Assembly: GCA_902775605.1 (NCBI GenBank)
Contig: CACYNE010000020.1
Span: 1 to 64,000 of the forward strand
DNA from: an uncultured Prevotellaceae bacterium
GTDB taxonomy: Bacteria > Bacteroidota > Bacteroidia > Bacteroidales > Bacteroidaceae
Reading direction: 5' to 3'
Length of the DNA: 64,000 nucleotides
Below the pieces are notes generated by a model. It saw only the letters and a program-made list of their open reading frames with translations. It did no database searches and had not been told where the DNA came from. Of this stretch, positions 28,569 to 38,907 are shown piece after piece. A program made the translations under genes and the position numbers. The first letter of the stretch is position 1. Each line of letters starts with the position of its first letter.

Positions 28569-30278
28569 TTATTTGGGAAGAGGCAAGAACCAGTTGTTTT
28601 TGTCCATCAGTTTTGCACGAAGTTCGTCATTCATCTTTCCAGTACGCGCTGCTACGCGGTCTGCCAGATAAGAGGCTTTGCGATCAGGACGAGAAGCCAC
28701 ACGTACCAAATCATAGAAACGATTACCTTCGAAAGCACCCTCCAAAGCCAGTTCGTTGATAATCAAATCCTCAACAAGAGGAATCTGAGCCTCAACAGTA
28801 TCCTTACGGTTACTGCATTCGTGATCTGGCATTGGCATCACATAGTAGGCGTTGCATTCGCTGTCGCCAGAACCTCTTGAGTGGATACCTCTGGTATTGC
28901 TATAAGTGAACACACTCGATGCAAACTTAATCAAGTCGCCAGCCTGTCCCTGTTCCACAACATCAACAGCCTTAGACAGATTATCCTGACACAGGCCATA
29001 CTTCAGCACAGCGAAAGCTGACTGGGGATAACCAGCACGGTTCAGGGCCTCTGCATAATGCAAATAGACGATAGGACTGCGATAGGTCATCACACGATTG
29101 GTTTGATGCTTGTAGATGGTGTGATAGAGGGAAGACTTCTCAGAATAAGGATCCTGACCACTCAAAGACTGCTCATTGAAGTTAGAATATAAGCGCAAGT
29201 CGCCCAGATAGGTTTCCTTCAGCAAGCCCGTAGAAGGTGCATAAAGGGTATCTACTGTGGTTGAAGACTCGGCCTGATATCTGATACAATAGGCCTGGGC
29301 GGCAGACAACTGATACATGCTCCTGGAAGGAGTCAGCTGATAATAATAGTTGTTAGCCGTTGTTGAGCTGAACAAATCCCTAAGATTAGTCACATTACCA
29401 TCAAACACACGAGTCTCCATAGGAATATAACTCAGCATCTCGTTAGAATTCCAGATACTGTAAGCATCACGGATGTTGGTAGCATCGAAGGTTGAAATAC
29501 TATTCCACGTAACGCGATTATCATACTCCATCAGAACGGGATTTGTCCTATCGTTCAGATACTCATGATACCAACGGGCAGCATCCTCGTATTTCTCTGC
29601 CCACAAGCAGAGGTCACCCAGCAATGCCTTCATAGGCAGGAAGAAATAATCTGAACTGCTTTCGTTGATGGTTCCAAAATTAGGAAGATCGACATTGGCA
29701 TAGGGAGTCAGGTCATCGATGAACGTGTTGCACACATCCTTGATGTCACTATACTCACGATTCAAAGCCTCGCGAGCTTCACGCTCTGTCATCATTGGTG
29801 TAAGCACCAAAGGAACCTTGCCATAAGCCTTGGCCAGCTGCAGATAGGTCCAGGCACGGAAAGCCTTCACCGCTGCATATTCTTCTCTGAATACATAGCG
29901 ACCGCGACGCTGCATGGCAGTATCGACATGGGCAAGATAGTAATTACAGTTATTGATGACTGCATAGTAATCACTCACCTGATTGTATGCATTGTCTTGC
30001 GACAGATCGAAATTAGCCAGATTCTTCAAGTCTGCCGATGCAGCATCAGTGGTAACAACCAGGTCACCACGGGTTTCGCCAAGCAATACTGTTCGATCGG
30101 CAATGACCTGAATCTTGTTGATAATGCCAAGGACGCTATACACGGAGTCAATGGGATGATTCAGCGTGTTGTCCTTCTCATACTCCACAAGTTCTGAGTC
30201 TGTTTCAAGCATATCGGCACAAGCCGAAAAGGCGCAAACAACACAGATAGCGCAGAAGAATTGATATATCTTATTCAT
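28569..30278 (-). CDS. SusD/RagB-family outer-membrane lipoprotein (second pair)
   Basis: The 569-residue protein has a lipoprotein signal with cysteine at residue 20 (AFSACAD) followed by acidic residues, as expected for surface lipoproteins of Bacteroidetes. The N-terminal part has SusD-type helical features, including KAFRAWTYLQLAKAYGKVPL (~139-158) of the TPR scaffold. The C-terminal part has the LALEGAFEGNRFYDLVR segment (~520-536) found in almost all SusD proteins. SusD proteins form a lid over the SusC channel and bind the oligosaccharide. It is the last gene of the seven-gene operon, 14 nt after its SusC partner. It is much diverged from the first SusD (37157-38881), so the two pairs probably take different oligosaccharides. 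Confidence 0.93.
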   Translation of the reverse strand: MNKIYQFFCAICVVCAFSACADMLETDSELVEYEKDNTLNHPIDSVYSVLGIINKIQVIADRTVLLGETRGDLVVTTDAASADLKNLANFDLSQDNAYNQVSDYYAVINNCNYYLAHVDTAMQRRGRYVFREEYAAVKAFRAWTYLQLAKAYGKVPLVLTPMMTEREAREALNREYSDIKDVCNTFIDDLTPYANVDLPNFGTINESSSDYFFLPMKALLGDLCLWAEKYEDAARWYHEYLNDRTNPVLMEYDNRVTWNSISTFDATNIRDAYSIWNSNEMLSYIPMETRVFDGNVTNLRDLFSSTTANNYYYQLTPSRSMYQLSAAQAYCIRYQAESSTTVDTLYAPSTGLLKETYLGDLRLYSNFNEQSLSGQDPYSEKSSLYHTIYKHQTNRVMTYRSPIVYLHYAEALNRAGYPQSAFAVLKYGLCQDNLSKAVDVVEQGQAGDLIKFASSVFTYSNTRGIHSRGSGDSECNAYYVMPMPDHECSNRKDTVEAQIPLVEDLIINELALEGAFEGNRFYDLVRVASRPDRKASYLADRVAARTGKMNDELRAKLMDKNNWFLPLPK

Positions 30279-30292
30279 AATGCCTTGTTTGT

Positions 30293-33200
30293 TTAGAGGT
30301 TAATGTTAACACCAAGTGAGAACGAGCGTCCTGCCGAAAGGAGACCACGGTCTATGCCCTGAGTAAGGATGCTTGAGCCGATGGCACAATCGGGATTGCT
30401 GCCCAGATAGCGTGTAATAGTAAAGAGGTTGTTGGCATTGCCCCAAATAGTGATGCCCTGCAGATAAGTGCTCTGGATGGGCAGATGATAACTCAGGGTA
30501 ACGTTGCTCAGACGCAGGTAAGAGCCATCCTCAATCCAGCGGTCACTGAATCGAGAGTTACCCATCTCATCAAGATAGTTCACACGAGGAATATCCGTCT
30601 GCTGGCCTTCTGTCGTCCAACGATTCTTCATCGCCGTTGTCTGGTTGAGGAAGTAGGTACCGCCTTCAATCAGTGAGCGCTGATAGTTGTAAATGTCATT
30701 ACCCAATGAGTAGTTCATCACTGCCTGCAACTTAAAGCGCTTGTAGGTCAGCGTGGTACTGATAGTACCATAGATATCAGGGTTGGGGTCACCAATCACC
30801 GTGCGGTCATTCTCGTCGATGCATTTGCTGTCGTCCATATTAACGAAGCGCATGTCACCACCATCGAAATAAGCCTTCTCGCCATTCTGTTTCACTACAT
30901 AATAGCCATCGGCCTGAGCGTCTGCACTCGTCGCATAAACGCCATTGGTCTTATAGCCATAGAACAAGCCCACAGGATCACCAACCTTTGTCAGGATGGT
31001 AGCACCATAGATGTCGCTCTCGATAGAACGGTCGTTATTGGGCAGAGCCGTCACCTTATTCTTATAGTGGCCTGCTGAAGCACCTAGTTCCCAAGTAAGG
31101 TCCTTCATGGCGAGAACCTTCCATCCCAGATGCACATCAAAACCTGTGTTCTCAAGTTTTCCATCATTGCTCCAACTCTCATCCAAGCCACTGGTCCAAG
31201 CCAGCTGACGCAGAGAAAGGAGGTTTGAAGTCCAACTCTTAAACACATTGAAACGAACATTCAGGCGATTATTAAGAAGGTTTGTTTCCAGACCTGCAGT
31301 CAGTCTGCGGGTTGTCTCCCACTGCAACTCGGTATTACCGATATTGCCAATAACCTTGCCTGTGGCTTTACCCTCGTGACCCAACATTCTCTTAGAAATA
31401 AAGTAAGAACGTGAAGCGGTGTAGTCAATATCATCATTGCCCGTCACATCGAAACCGACATTCAGACGCAGATAATTAAGGAATGGAACACCTGCGAGCC
31501 ATTTCTCATTGCTGACCACCCAAGCAGCCTCAACACTGGGGAAGAGTCCCCAAACAGTATTGAATAACTTCAGGCCATTGGCGTCACTACCAAAACGAGA
31601 GGAAGCCTGTGCCGAGATGCCTGCATTCACATAATAACGATCTCCATAGTTATAATCTGCCAAAGCATACCAGGTAATCTCGCGTGTCTGGTCATCAGCA
31701 CCGCTGGTGTCCTTAAGACTCAGAGAGGTAGCCATGTTTGGCTTCTTATCGTTAGGTGAGTTATAACCATTCTGTGCAGTACGCGTATAATCGTTGCTCA
31801 GATAGCGAACACCACCTCTGAATGTAATATCATGAGCATTATAACTATTCTGCCAAGTAACACGAGTATCACTCTGGATGTTCGTCTCACGAGCTGTCAT
31901 GCTTCGAGCCTCATTATAAAGAGTGGTTTCCTCGCTCAGACCTTCCACCACGAAAGGAGGAACGCCCTGAATAGGCAGATAATAGTTCTCATTGGTATTC
32001 ACAAGACCCAGCACGAAATGCTCACTCACAACCAAGTGCTTATTAATCTGATACTTCGGCGTGATGGCAAATGAAACCAAGCGATTACCAAACGCGTTTC
32101 GGTTCTTGCCCTCACCATTCTCAAGAATACTCAGAGGGTTAGCCAGACGTCCACGTCCCTGGAACATCAACACATCACCATTCATCAGATAATCATCAGC
32201 CTCAGCCAGATAATGGCTCTGGTGACCGCTCACATCAAAAGCATAAGGCGACAGGAAAGGCGACTTCACCAAACTCAGGAAACCGGGAGAGGTAATCACC
32301 GTGCCGAGAGGATCAGCAGGAGCGCCATCATCACGCAGGTCACGATCCACATCACTATAGGCAGCATCAAAGCGCACATCCAGCCCCTTAGCGATAGTAA
32401 TATCAGAGTTCAGTCGCATGTTGAAGCGAGAATAGTCGTTTTTCTTCAACGTGCTATTGCCCAATGAATAGCCTACAGAAAGGTTATAAGAAGCAGCATC
32501 GTCACCACCTTGCACGTTAATGCCGTAATTCTGTGAGAAAGCGTTCTCATAAACCTCATCTGTCCAGTCTGTTTGATTGTGATACTGGTTATAATAATAA
32601 TAGGTGGGTTCATTATTGAGGAATCTCATCTTACCCATCAGGCTGGGATTAACATTGCCTGACAACAACTCAGTGGCATAAAGACGATAGGAGTCGGCAT
32701 TCATCATCTCCGGCAGACGAGGAACCAGCTCATAGCGACCATTGATGGTCACATCAATCTTGGTAGCCATAGACTTGTTACGCTTTGTCTTGATGATAAT
32801 CACACCATTGGCACCTTTAGCACCATAGAGAGCCGTTCCGTTCTTAAGCACCTGAACCGTCTCGATATCGTTGACATTCAAGTTGGCCAACAGGTTATTG
32901 AAATATCCGTCATGAAGCATCTCACGTGAGTATTGCATATCCATCAGGACATCATCAATCACAATCAGCGGAAGGGCATTGGCATTCAAAGAGTTGATAC
33001 CCTGAATCAGCATGGTATTACCCATACCGGGAATGCCACTACGACTAGAGGTACGTACATCGGCTCCTAAGCGCTCTGAAATCAGCGGGTCAATGGTAAA
33101 CTCTGACGTATTCTCGAACTGGCCAGCCTCAGCACTGATGGTAGCCGTTGTGCTGCGCTTATAGGTCTCACTAAAAGCACTCGTATAGAGTTTTGCGTCT

Positions 33201-33475
33201 GCCTTACCATCAGAGATAGCACGCTGCTGGAGAGCATAACCATCAATACGCATGATGACAGAACGTGTAAACTCAGGCACATTCAATTCATAACGACCAT
33301 CTTCGTCTGTCATAGTCGTCTGACGTTGGTTGCCATAAGCCGCCACAATGACACCGGCCAAAGGCTGACCTGTAGCGGCGTCGAGGACACGACCCTTCAC
33401 TACTTTTGTATTTTCCTGTGCTGCCAGCGAGACAGTGGCCAGCAGCATGGCTGCAGATAATATAAATTTCTTCAT
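30293..33475 (-). CDS. SusC/RagA-family TonB-dependent transporter (second pair)
   Basis: The 1060-residue protein has a signal peptide (about 1-19), a carboxypeptidase-regulatory-like domain (~25-105; GRVLDAATGQPLAGVIV), a plug domain (~150-235; LPLIVIDDVLMD, NGTALYGAKGANGVIIIKTK) and a large beta-barrel ending FSLGVNINL, with the terminal hydrophobic residue expected for BAM-inserted barrels. It imports oligosaccharides through the outer membrane powered by TonB. The stop codon is 2 nt from the next start region on the SusC side of the fasciclin gene and 14 nt before susD, so it is clearly co-transcribed. It is about 40 residues shorter than the first SusC and differs markedly in the plug, arguing against recent duplication. 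Confidence 0.93.
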   Translation of the reverse strand: MKKFILSAAMLLATVSLAAQENTKVVKGRVLDAATGQPLAGVIVAAYGNQRQTTMTDEDGRYELNVPEFTRSVIMRIDGYALQQRAISDGKADAKLYTSAFSETYKRSTTATISAEAGQFENTSEFTIDPLISERLGADVRTSSRSGIPGMGNTMLIQGINSLNANALPLIVIDDVLMDMQYSREMLHDGYFNNLLANLNVNDIETVQVLKNGTALYGAKGANGVIIIKTKRNKSMATKIDVTINGRYELVPRLPEMMNADSYRLYATELLSGNVNPSLMGKMRFLNNEPTYYYYNQYHNQTDWTDEVYENAFSQNYGINVQGGDDAASYNLSVGYSLGNSTLKKNDYSRFNMRLNSDITIAKGLDVRFDAAYSDVDRDLRDDGAPADPLGTVITSPGFLSLVKSPFLSPYAFDVSGHQSHYLAEADDYLMNGDVLMFQGRGRLANPLSILENGEGKNRNAFGNRLVSFAITPKYQINKHLVVSEHFVLGLVNTNENYYLPIQGVPPFVVEGLSEETTLYNEARSMTARETNIQSDTRVTWQNSYNAHDITFRGGVRYLSNDYTRTAQNGYNSPNDKKPNMATSLSLKDTSGADDQTREITWYALADYNYGDRYYVNAGISAQASSRFGSDANGLKLFNTVWGLFPSVEAAWVVSNEKWLAGVPFLNYLRLNVGFDVTGNDDIDYTASRSYFISKRMLGHEGKATGKVIGNIGNTELQWETTRRLTAGLETNLLNNRLNVRFNVFKSWTSNLLSLRQLAWTSGLDESWSNDGKLENTGFDVHLGWKVLAMKDLTWELGASAGHYKNKVTALPNNDRSIESDIYGATILTKVGDPVGLFYGYKTNGVYATSADAQADGYYVVKQNGEKAYFDGGDMRFVNMDDSKCIDENDRTVIGDPNPDIYGTISTTLTYKRFKLQAVMNYSLGNDIYNYQRSLIEGGTYFLNQTTAMKNRWTTEGQQTDIPRVNYLDEMGNSRFSDRWIEDGSYLRLSNVTLSYHLPIQSTYLQGITIWGNANNLFTITRYLGSNPDCAIGSSILTQGIDRGLLSAGRSFSLGVNINL

Positions 33476-33477
33476 AG

Positions 33478-35124
33478 TTATTCGGCTTTAGAGATTCGAG
33501 GACGAAGATAAATGCAGTCAAGATACATCTCACGAGAATACCTCGACGTTTCTTTTGCAGAAATGTAGCATTGCAGGTTTACTGCAACCTTAATGTCACT
33601 CTGATCATAGTTACAAACAGGAAGGTGGAACTTCTCTGCAATCACCACCGTATCAACCTTTTCAGGATCAGATGTAAAGGTGGTCTTGTTGCAATTAAAC
33701 TCCTGTGCCTTACCATTTTCGTCCACATATTTAATGGTTGCTCTGAACTTACAGGGTCTCAAATCGGGATTCACCTTATCTGAAACTGACTTCGGCAGAA
33801 GAACCACACAAATATCATAGTCTGCGGCAAGCGTATTATTTACTCGGAAGGTCACATCCCAGTTAGCCGTATTCGTACTAGGCATAATCTGAAGGTAAGA
33901 ATTTTCCGAAATACTATCTGCCACCTCACGACGCACGTTGTATGAGCAAAGCTTATCAGAATACTCTGTTATCAGTTCTGTCTTCTCACCCTCTGACCAC
34001 AGTTCTTTGAAGAAAGTCTGCTCGAGTGTAAAAGGCCACTCGTTAACCTTATAAAGCACACCATTACTGCAATTCACCTTTTCTGCACCATTCAGGATAC
34101 CTCCTTCGGCGAAAGGCTTTTTGAACACATGATAGATGGGCTTTCCAGGAACATATAACGAATTACGCCAACTGATATAGGGAACTGAAACAAGCGAGTC
34201 TTCCGTAGAACGCTGGTCTGTCATATTAAAGATGGCGTCTTCCATCAATGAGCGGGCTGTCCAATACTGCTGAATAGAGTCACGCTTCAATACAGAAGCG
34301 TCATAGACAAAGTACTTGGAAGCATTATCCCAGGCTTTCTGCCAGCCTGCCACAGAAGGAGCGACCACCCAATAAACAGAGTCTTCGGCATTAATCAGGC
34401 CGATGTTCTGCAGCATTCGGTTACGCTCGATGACCACAGAGTCAACATAAACAGGAACACCCTCTACAATACCATTTGAAACTGAGGCATCAGCATCGAA
34501 ATAGTCCTCATCATACTGGCGAAGAACATTTCCGATACCACTCATCTCCGGCAAATCGCACAGGGCTTCATAAAGATTAATCTGATAAGGCAGAGGAGAG
34601 TTGGTAACATGCAACACACCATTCATAGCATGCTTATTGGCGTCCTTCACAGTGACACCCTGAATGCTATTACCACCCATCGTCACATACTTTGAATTAA
34701 GCAGAAGCATAGACTGATAATCTGGTTTCAAAGACGTGGTGGAACGTGATATATGATTCAGCACGAACGACTTCTCAACGACTGAGTCACCCTGATTCGT
34801 TTCAACCAACCGCAACAAAGAGTCACAGTTAAACGAACCGTTCACGGGAGCAACAACAGTAAATGACTGGCCGCTATTAAGAAGATCGGCATAGCTGACT
34901 ACGGTCTTCTTGTGCATACGAAACACCTTTGTCTGCTCCAACACCTTACAGAAGTCTGTCAGGTCCTTGTCAGCCTGCAACTGCTGCCAGAGCGTCTGGT
35001 CGCTACCCGCGCTTGTAGTACCTTCATAGTGGTCATCCCATTCTGCGCAAGCAGTAAAGGCAGTCGCCATACCACAGCACAGTGCACTGGCCACGAGAAA
35101 ATGTTTGATACTTATAGTCTTCAT
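33478..35124 (-). CDS. Fasciclin-domain surface lipoprotein (third of three)
   Basis: The 548-residue protein has a lipobox cysteine at residue 26 (AFTACAEWDD) followed by acidic residues, a surface-export-like signature. Residues ~45-185 fit a FAS1 (fasciclin) domain: the SFTVVAPVNGSF motif (~87-98), the H-box-like LNHISRS segment and the closing MNGVLHVTNSPLP. A second, more degenerate FAS1-like region follows (~190-375). The last ~170 residues are a beta-sandwich with alternating hydrophobic strands, which may bind glycan. It lies between susD-1 and susC-2, where other loci place surface glycan-binding proteins, so I infer a carbohydrate-capture role. FAS1 domains are otherwise adhesion modules, so cell-cell or matrix adhesion is the alternative. 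Confidence 0.8.
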   Translation of the reverse strand: MKTISIKHFLVASALCCGMATAFTACAEWDDHYEGTTSAGSDQTLWQQLQADKDLTDFCKVLEQTKVFRMHKKTVVSYADLLNSGQSFTVVAPVNGSFNCDSLLRLVETNQGDSVVEKSFVLNHISRSTTSLKPDYQSMLLLNSKYVTMGGNSIQGVTVKDANKHAMNGVLHVTNSPLPYQINLYEALCDLPEMSGIGNVLRQYDEDYFDADASVSNGIVEGVPVYVDSVVIERNRMLQNIGLINAEDSVYWVVAPSVAGWQKAWDNASKYFVYDASVLKRDSIQQYWTARSLMEDAIFNMTDQRSTEDSLVSVPYISWRNSLYVPGKPIYHVFKKPFAEGGILNGAEKVNCSNGVLYKVNEWPFTLEQTFFKELWSEGEKTELITEYSDKLCSYNVRREVADSISENSYLQIMPSTNTANWDVTFRVNNTLAADYDICVVLLPKSVSDKVNPDLRPCKFRATIKYVDENGKAQEFNCNKTTFTSDPEKVDTVVIAEKFHLPVCNYDQSDIKVAVNLQCYISAKETSRYSREMYLDCIYLRPRISKAE

Positions 35125-35156
35125 AATGAATATTTTTCAATGATCTACTCTAACAA

Positions 35157-37133
35157 TTAATGTGTATCCTCGCCTTCAGGACTACCATAAACGCTCTTAG
35201 GACACAATTCAATATAGTCAAACGACCAGTAACGCTGGTTATCGTCAAGACACTGACGGAAACGCAGGTGATAGGTCTTGTCGGGACTCAGGTTCTTAGT
35301 AGCCAGGATGCGACGCAATGGGCTCAGCGAACGCATAGAGTCATCGCCACCGCCTGGATGCCAAGCATCAGTCGACTTCATGTAGCCACGATTATGCATA
35401 GCCTTATCGTTGGCCATATTCTCTTCTTCATCATCAGTATCGGCTACAGCACCAATGCTGGGATCACCACCATAGACACGCAGGTCAATGGGAATACCAC
35501 AAGGCTCATTTTCCAAATACACCTGAACCACACCACGCTCATCACCAGGGGTGTAACCCAAACGAATCTCGTAAGTGCCTGCCGGAACAGGAGGCAACTT
35601 AAAGGTAACATCGAACAGTCCACTGACGCAAACAGCGTTGGCCTGATAAGAGTGCCAATAGTCCACATCACTATGTACACCGACAAACGTCTCCTTACTG
35701 GTCACCCAGTCTGTGATATAGCCGTTCTTGAAACCAGTCAGGATATCCTCGCCATAGCGTCCACGACCATTACAGTTCATAAAGTCAGGACTCAAAACGG
35801 TGGCATCAATACGAATACGGCGGTTGAGCACCACATCACGAACCTCGGGAGTGTAGGCCAGGATATCATCCAAATAGTGATATACACCATTGATGGCATT
35901 CTGATCAACAGAGCCAGACTCTGAAGGTGACAGCACCTTCACACCACGAACGAAGAATCCACGTTCTTTTCTCTCACCTACTCCACGACGATTGATATAC
36001 AGACCAGAAGCGGGACCTGCAAATCGCACGATAGTACCAGGACACATGGTCTCATAATACTCTTCAGGGTCAATGAGCTTGGTGTCCAGACAACGGTCAC
36101 GAATCGTACCAGAAACCACCCAGCTGTTATACTGACCAACACGGTTCAGCAGGTGATAGCTCACAAAACGGTTCAGCGGGTTCTTACGATGATGGGGATC
36201 ATCGTCATAAAGACCGGCATCCTCAGGATATGTCTCATCATAGATTTTCTTGGCATACTTCTTCAAGTCGTCAATGGTATAGATACCATATCTATGGAAC
36301 ACAGAATCCGGCTCAACAAAGGCTGTGTACTTAAAGTAGCGCTTACCCACCCAGTAGGTTCTGGTGTATTGCTGGCTACCACTGGTACAACGTTCCATCG
36401 TACCCGTATTCACTGAATCCTCGCCACAAGAATAAGCCTCGTCAAGATGCTTCATCAGCGAATCACACATACCAGTCATCTTCAATGCCTGCGAGAACAG
36501 AGAGAGAATAGAGTCTTCTTCAATCTTATCGGGCAACAGCATGCTGCTTGACGAGATGGTGTTATCCAACACATGAACCACACCATTTGTCACAGAGTCA
36601 TCGCGCTCTACAATGCGAGAGTTCTTATTGATATAATAGATAATCTTGTTATTGTTTGTCACGTCAGAATCACTCGACAAAACAATATAAGAGTCATCCA
36701 TATTCAACTCTGGCAGCGCACCCTCACTGATATCGGTGGTAAAGAAGGCACCTTTCTTAATAATATGTGTGCGAACCAAGGTATCACAGGTAGCAGCAGG
36801 AATATCATTGATGCTGGAATAACCCATGCGGTTCAGATAGTTGGCCACACCTTCATTAGTGGGTGCAAACACCGTGTACTTCAACAAACCTGCCGAGCTA
36901 TATGTACCATAGGTGGACAGCATTGAGAAGTAAGGCGTACGCTTCAGGATGGCAATGAACTCGCTAAACTGCTCAGGACGCTCCTCCAGGAACTGGGCAG
37001 CCGTCAGTTTCGTAGACGAGTAATAATTCTCAGGAACATCATCGTCATTGTCCACACAAGAAGTGAAGACTGGGGCAAGACCACAGAAGAGCAGACCTGC
37101 CACGAAGAAATGTTTTATGCTTTTGGTTATCAT
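35157..37133 (-). CDS. Fasciclin-domain surface lipoprotein (second of three)
   Basis: The protein has 658 residues with a lipobox cysteine at residue 26 (VFTSCVDNDDD) and a strongly acidic stretch directly after it. A FAS1 domain spans ~45-195, with TVFAPTNEGVANYL (~87-100), TLVRTHIIKKGAF and closing VTNGVVHVLDNTI. A second FAS1-like unit at ~205-435 carries a long insertion and ends AINGVYHYLDDIL. The C-terminal ~220 residues form a predicted beta-sandwich (LPPVPAGTYEIRLGYTPGDE) resembling carbohydrate-binding folds and end FDYIELCPKS. It lies 23 nt after susD-1 and 32 nt before the next fasciclin gene. The first ~30 residues closely resemble those of its neighbour (KHFFVAGLLFCG versus KHFLVASALCCG), indicating a shared origin by tandem duplication. 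Confidence 0.8.
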   Translation of the reverse strand: MITKSIKHFFVAGLLFCGLAPVFTSCVDNDDDVPENYYSSTKLTAAQFLEERPEQFSEFIAILKRTPYFSMLSTYGTYSSAGLLKYTVFAPTNEGVANYLNRMGYSSINDIPAATCDTLVRTHIIKKGAFFTTDISEGALPELNMDDSYIVLSSDSDVTNNNKIIYYINKNSRIVERDDSVTNGVVHVLDNTISSSSMLLPDKIEEDSILSLFSQALKMTGMCDSLMKHLDEAYSCGEDSVNTGTMERCTSGSQQYTRTYWVGKRYFKYTAFVEPDSVFHRYGIYTIDDLKKYAKKIYDETYPEDAGLYDDDPHHRKNPLNRFVSYHLLNRVGQYNSWVVSGTIRDRCLDTKLIDPEEYYETMCPGTIVRFAGPASGLYINRRGVGERKERGFFVRGVKVLSPSESGSVDQNAINGVYHYLDDILAYTPEVRDVVLNRRIRIDATVLSPDFMNCNGRGRYGEDILTGFKNGYITDWVTSKETFVGVHSDVDYWHSYQANAVCVSGLFDVTFKLPPVPAGTYEIRLGYTPGDERGVVQVYLENEPCGIPIDLRVYGGDPSIGAVADTDDEEENMANDKAMHNRGYMKSTDAWHPGGGDDSMRSLSPLRRILATKNLSPDKTYHLRFRQCLDDNQRYWSFDYIELCPKSVYGSPEGEDTH

Positions 37134-37156
37134 TGTTCTAAACTCTTAATTCTACA

Positions 37157-38881
37157 TTATCTTGTCAACTCTGTATCCTCGCCATTCGTGAAGGCAGGGT
37201 TCTGCTTCAAAAGCGGATTAACCTTCAATTCACTCTTAGCATAGGGGAAATAGATGATGTTGGGGTCAGCCAACTTAATCTTCAAAGCATTCACATTCTC
37301 CTGGTATTTACGCGTCACCAGATTAACCAGGCGCGTATTCTTACCATCACGACGTGCCACACGGACCAAGTCATACCAGCGCTTGCCCTCAAAGAGGAAC
37401 TCACGCTGACGCTCATCAAGCAACAACTCCTCCATAGCAGCCTTCGAGTCAATGTAATCGCTCTTCTTCAGCGTGCTGGAACGTGTTCCATTCACAGCAT
37501 CATTGGCACGTTTGTTAACCACATCAATCAATGCGAAAGCCTTGTCAAAGTCATCACCCTGTCCACGCTCAATCAAAGCCTCAGCCTTGATAAGAAGCAT
37601 ATCACTCAGGCGATAGATAATCCAGTTGGCAAAGGCGTCCGACTCTGCACGAAGAGACTGAGAAAGATTAAGATCCTTTTCCGTGCTTGGTGCAGGGTTC
37701 GTTCTGTAAGAAACACGTGTTCTCACATACTTGCTGATGATATAACGCGCACCTGACAACTCACCACCCTCGTAAGCACGTCCGTCGGTCTTCTTGAAAA
37801 GAGTGTTACTACCCTGTGCTACATCCTTAAACAGGATATCGCTGGCGCTCAGATTGCCCTGAGGAGTGCGGTCATTACCATAGAACTTGCTAACCATATC
37901 GTTCTTGACGCTCTGAGAACTTAAGAAAACCAATTCAAAGATACTCTCAAATGAGTTTCCTTCACCAAAGATCTCATTATAAGCATTTCCGCAGACGGTC
38001 TGACCAACAGGCTTTTCCAGAATCATTGGAATACTGTCAATCAGGGCAATGTTGTTCAGGTTACCCTTGAGTTGCAACATTTCCTCATACTGCTGACGCT
38101 TATAGTCAATCACCAGGTCACAATACTGAATAGCACGGTCCCAATCGCCTTTCCACAGATAGAGGTCGGCCAGCAGAGCATAGACAGCCCAACGCGTCAC
38201 CTTACAAGAGTTCTGCCAAGCATTAGGACTATCATCCACGTAATAGCGGCGGACGGCATCATCCTTGATACTCTCTAGATCATTGATCAGCGTGTCGAGC
38301 ACCACATCAAAAGAGGTGGCCGGCAAGATGTAGTTCTGCGTATCATCAATACTCGGAGTCGTGCAGTAAGGCACATCACGGAACGTACGAATCAGATAGA
38401 AATATGCCAGTGCACGAAGGGTTGTTGCCTCAGCCACATTGGCCTTCATCTCGGCTTCAGTATAGTTCGGGTCAATCTTCTGCAACTGAGGAGCATAGTG
38501 ACATACCGTGTTACAACGGTTGATGCACTCATAGAACTTTCCCCAGTTACAATAGGGATTTGAAGGCAGAAGACTTTCCTTCAGAATCTCATTCAGGTCA
38601 TTGGGCGTACTTGTACCAGCCTTCATGTTGTCACTGCGCAACTCACCCCAAGCCACCATGCGGTTCAAGGCATCGTTGCTCTCAAGTGACTCATAGCAAC
38701 TCGTCAACACGCTGGCAGCATCTGCCTTCTCCTTCCAGAAGTTCTCAAGCACCACCTCATTCTGGGGTTGGATATCCAGGAAGTCATTGCAGGAACTAAA
38801 TAAAGGTAAAAGGGTAAGAAGGCTCAAAGGCAAAGCACCTTTTGCCACCTTTTGGACCTTATATAATATTGTCTTTTCCAT
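37157..38881 (-). CDS. SusD/RagB-family outer-membrane lipoprotein (first pair)
   Basis: The protein has 574 residues; lipobox cysteine 31 (LFSSCNDFLDIQPQN) is followed by the FLDI segment typical of SusD. The helical core includes EATTLRALAYFYLIRTFRDV (~150-169), and the C-terminal SusD signature is LLDERQREFLFEGKRWYDLV (~486-505). It should sit on the cell surface as the lid of SusC-1 and select the incoming oligosaccharide. It follows susC-1 by 26 nt and precedes a fasciclin lipoprotein by 23 nt. It is the more canonical of the two SusD proteins in the window. Confidence 0.95.
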   Translation of the reverse strand: MEKTILYKVQKVAKGALPLSLLTLLPLFSSCNDFLDIQPQNEVVLENFWKEKADAASVLTSCYESLESNDALNRMVAWGELRSDNMKAGTSTPNDLNEILKESLLPSNPYCNWGKFYECINRCNTVCHYAPQLQKIDPNYTEAEMKANVAEATTLRALAYFYLIRTFRDVPYCTTPSIDDTQNYILPATSFDVVLDTLINDLESIKDDAVRRYYVDDSPNAWQNSCKVTRWAVYALLADLYLWKGDWDRAIQYCDLVIDYKRQQYEEMLQLKGNLNNIALIDSIPMILEKPVGQTVCGNAYNEIFGEGNSFESIFELVFLSSQSVKNDMVSKFYGNDRTPQGNLSASDILFKDVAQGSNTLFKKTDGRAYEGGELSGARYIISKYVRTRVSYRTNPAPSTEKDLNLSQSLRAESDAFANWIIYRLSDMLLIKAEALIERGQGDDFDKAFALIDVVNKRANDAVNGTRSSTLKKSDYIDSKAAMEELLLDERQREFLFEGKRWYDLVRVARRDGKNTRLVNLVTRKYQENVNALKIKLADPNIIYFPYAKSELKVNPLLKQNPAFTNGEDTELTR

Positions 38882-38907
38882 ATGTCTTTTTCTTTTTTAC
38901 CTTTTAA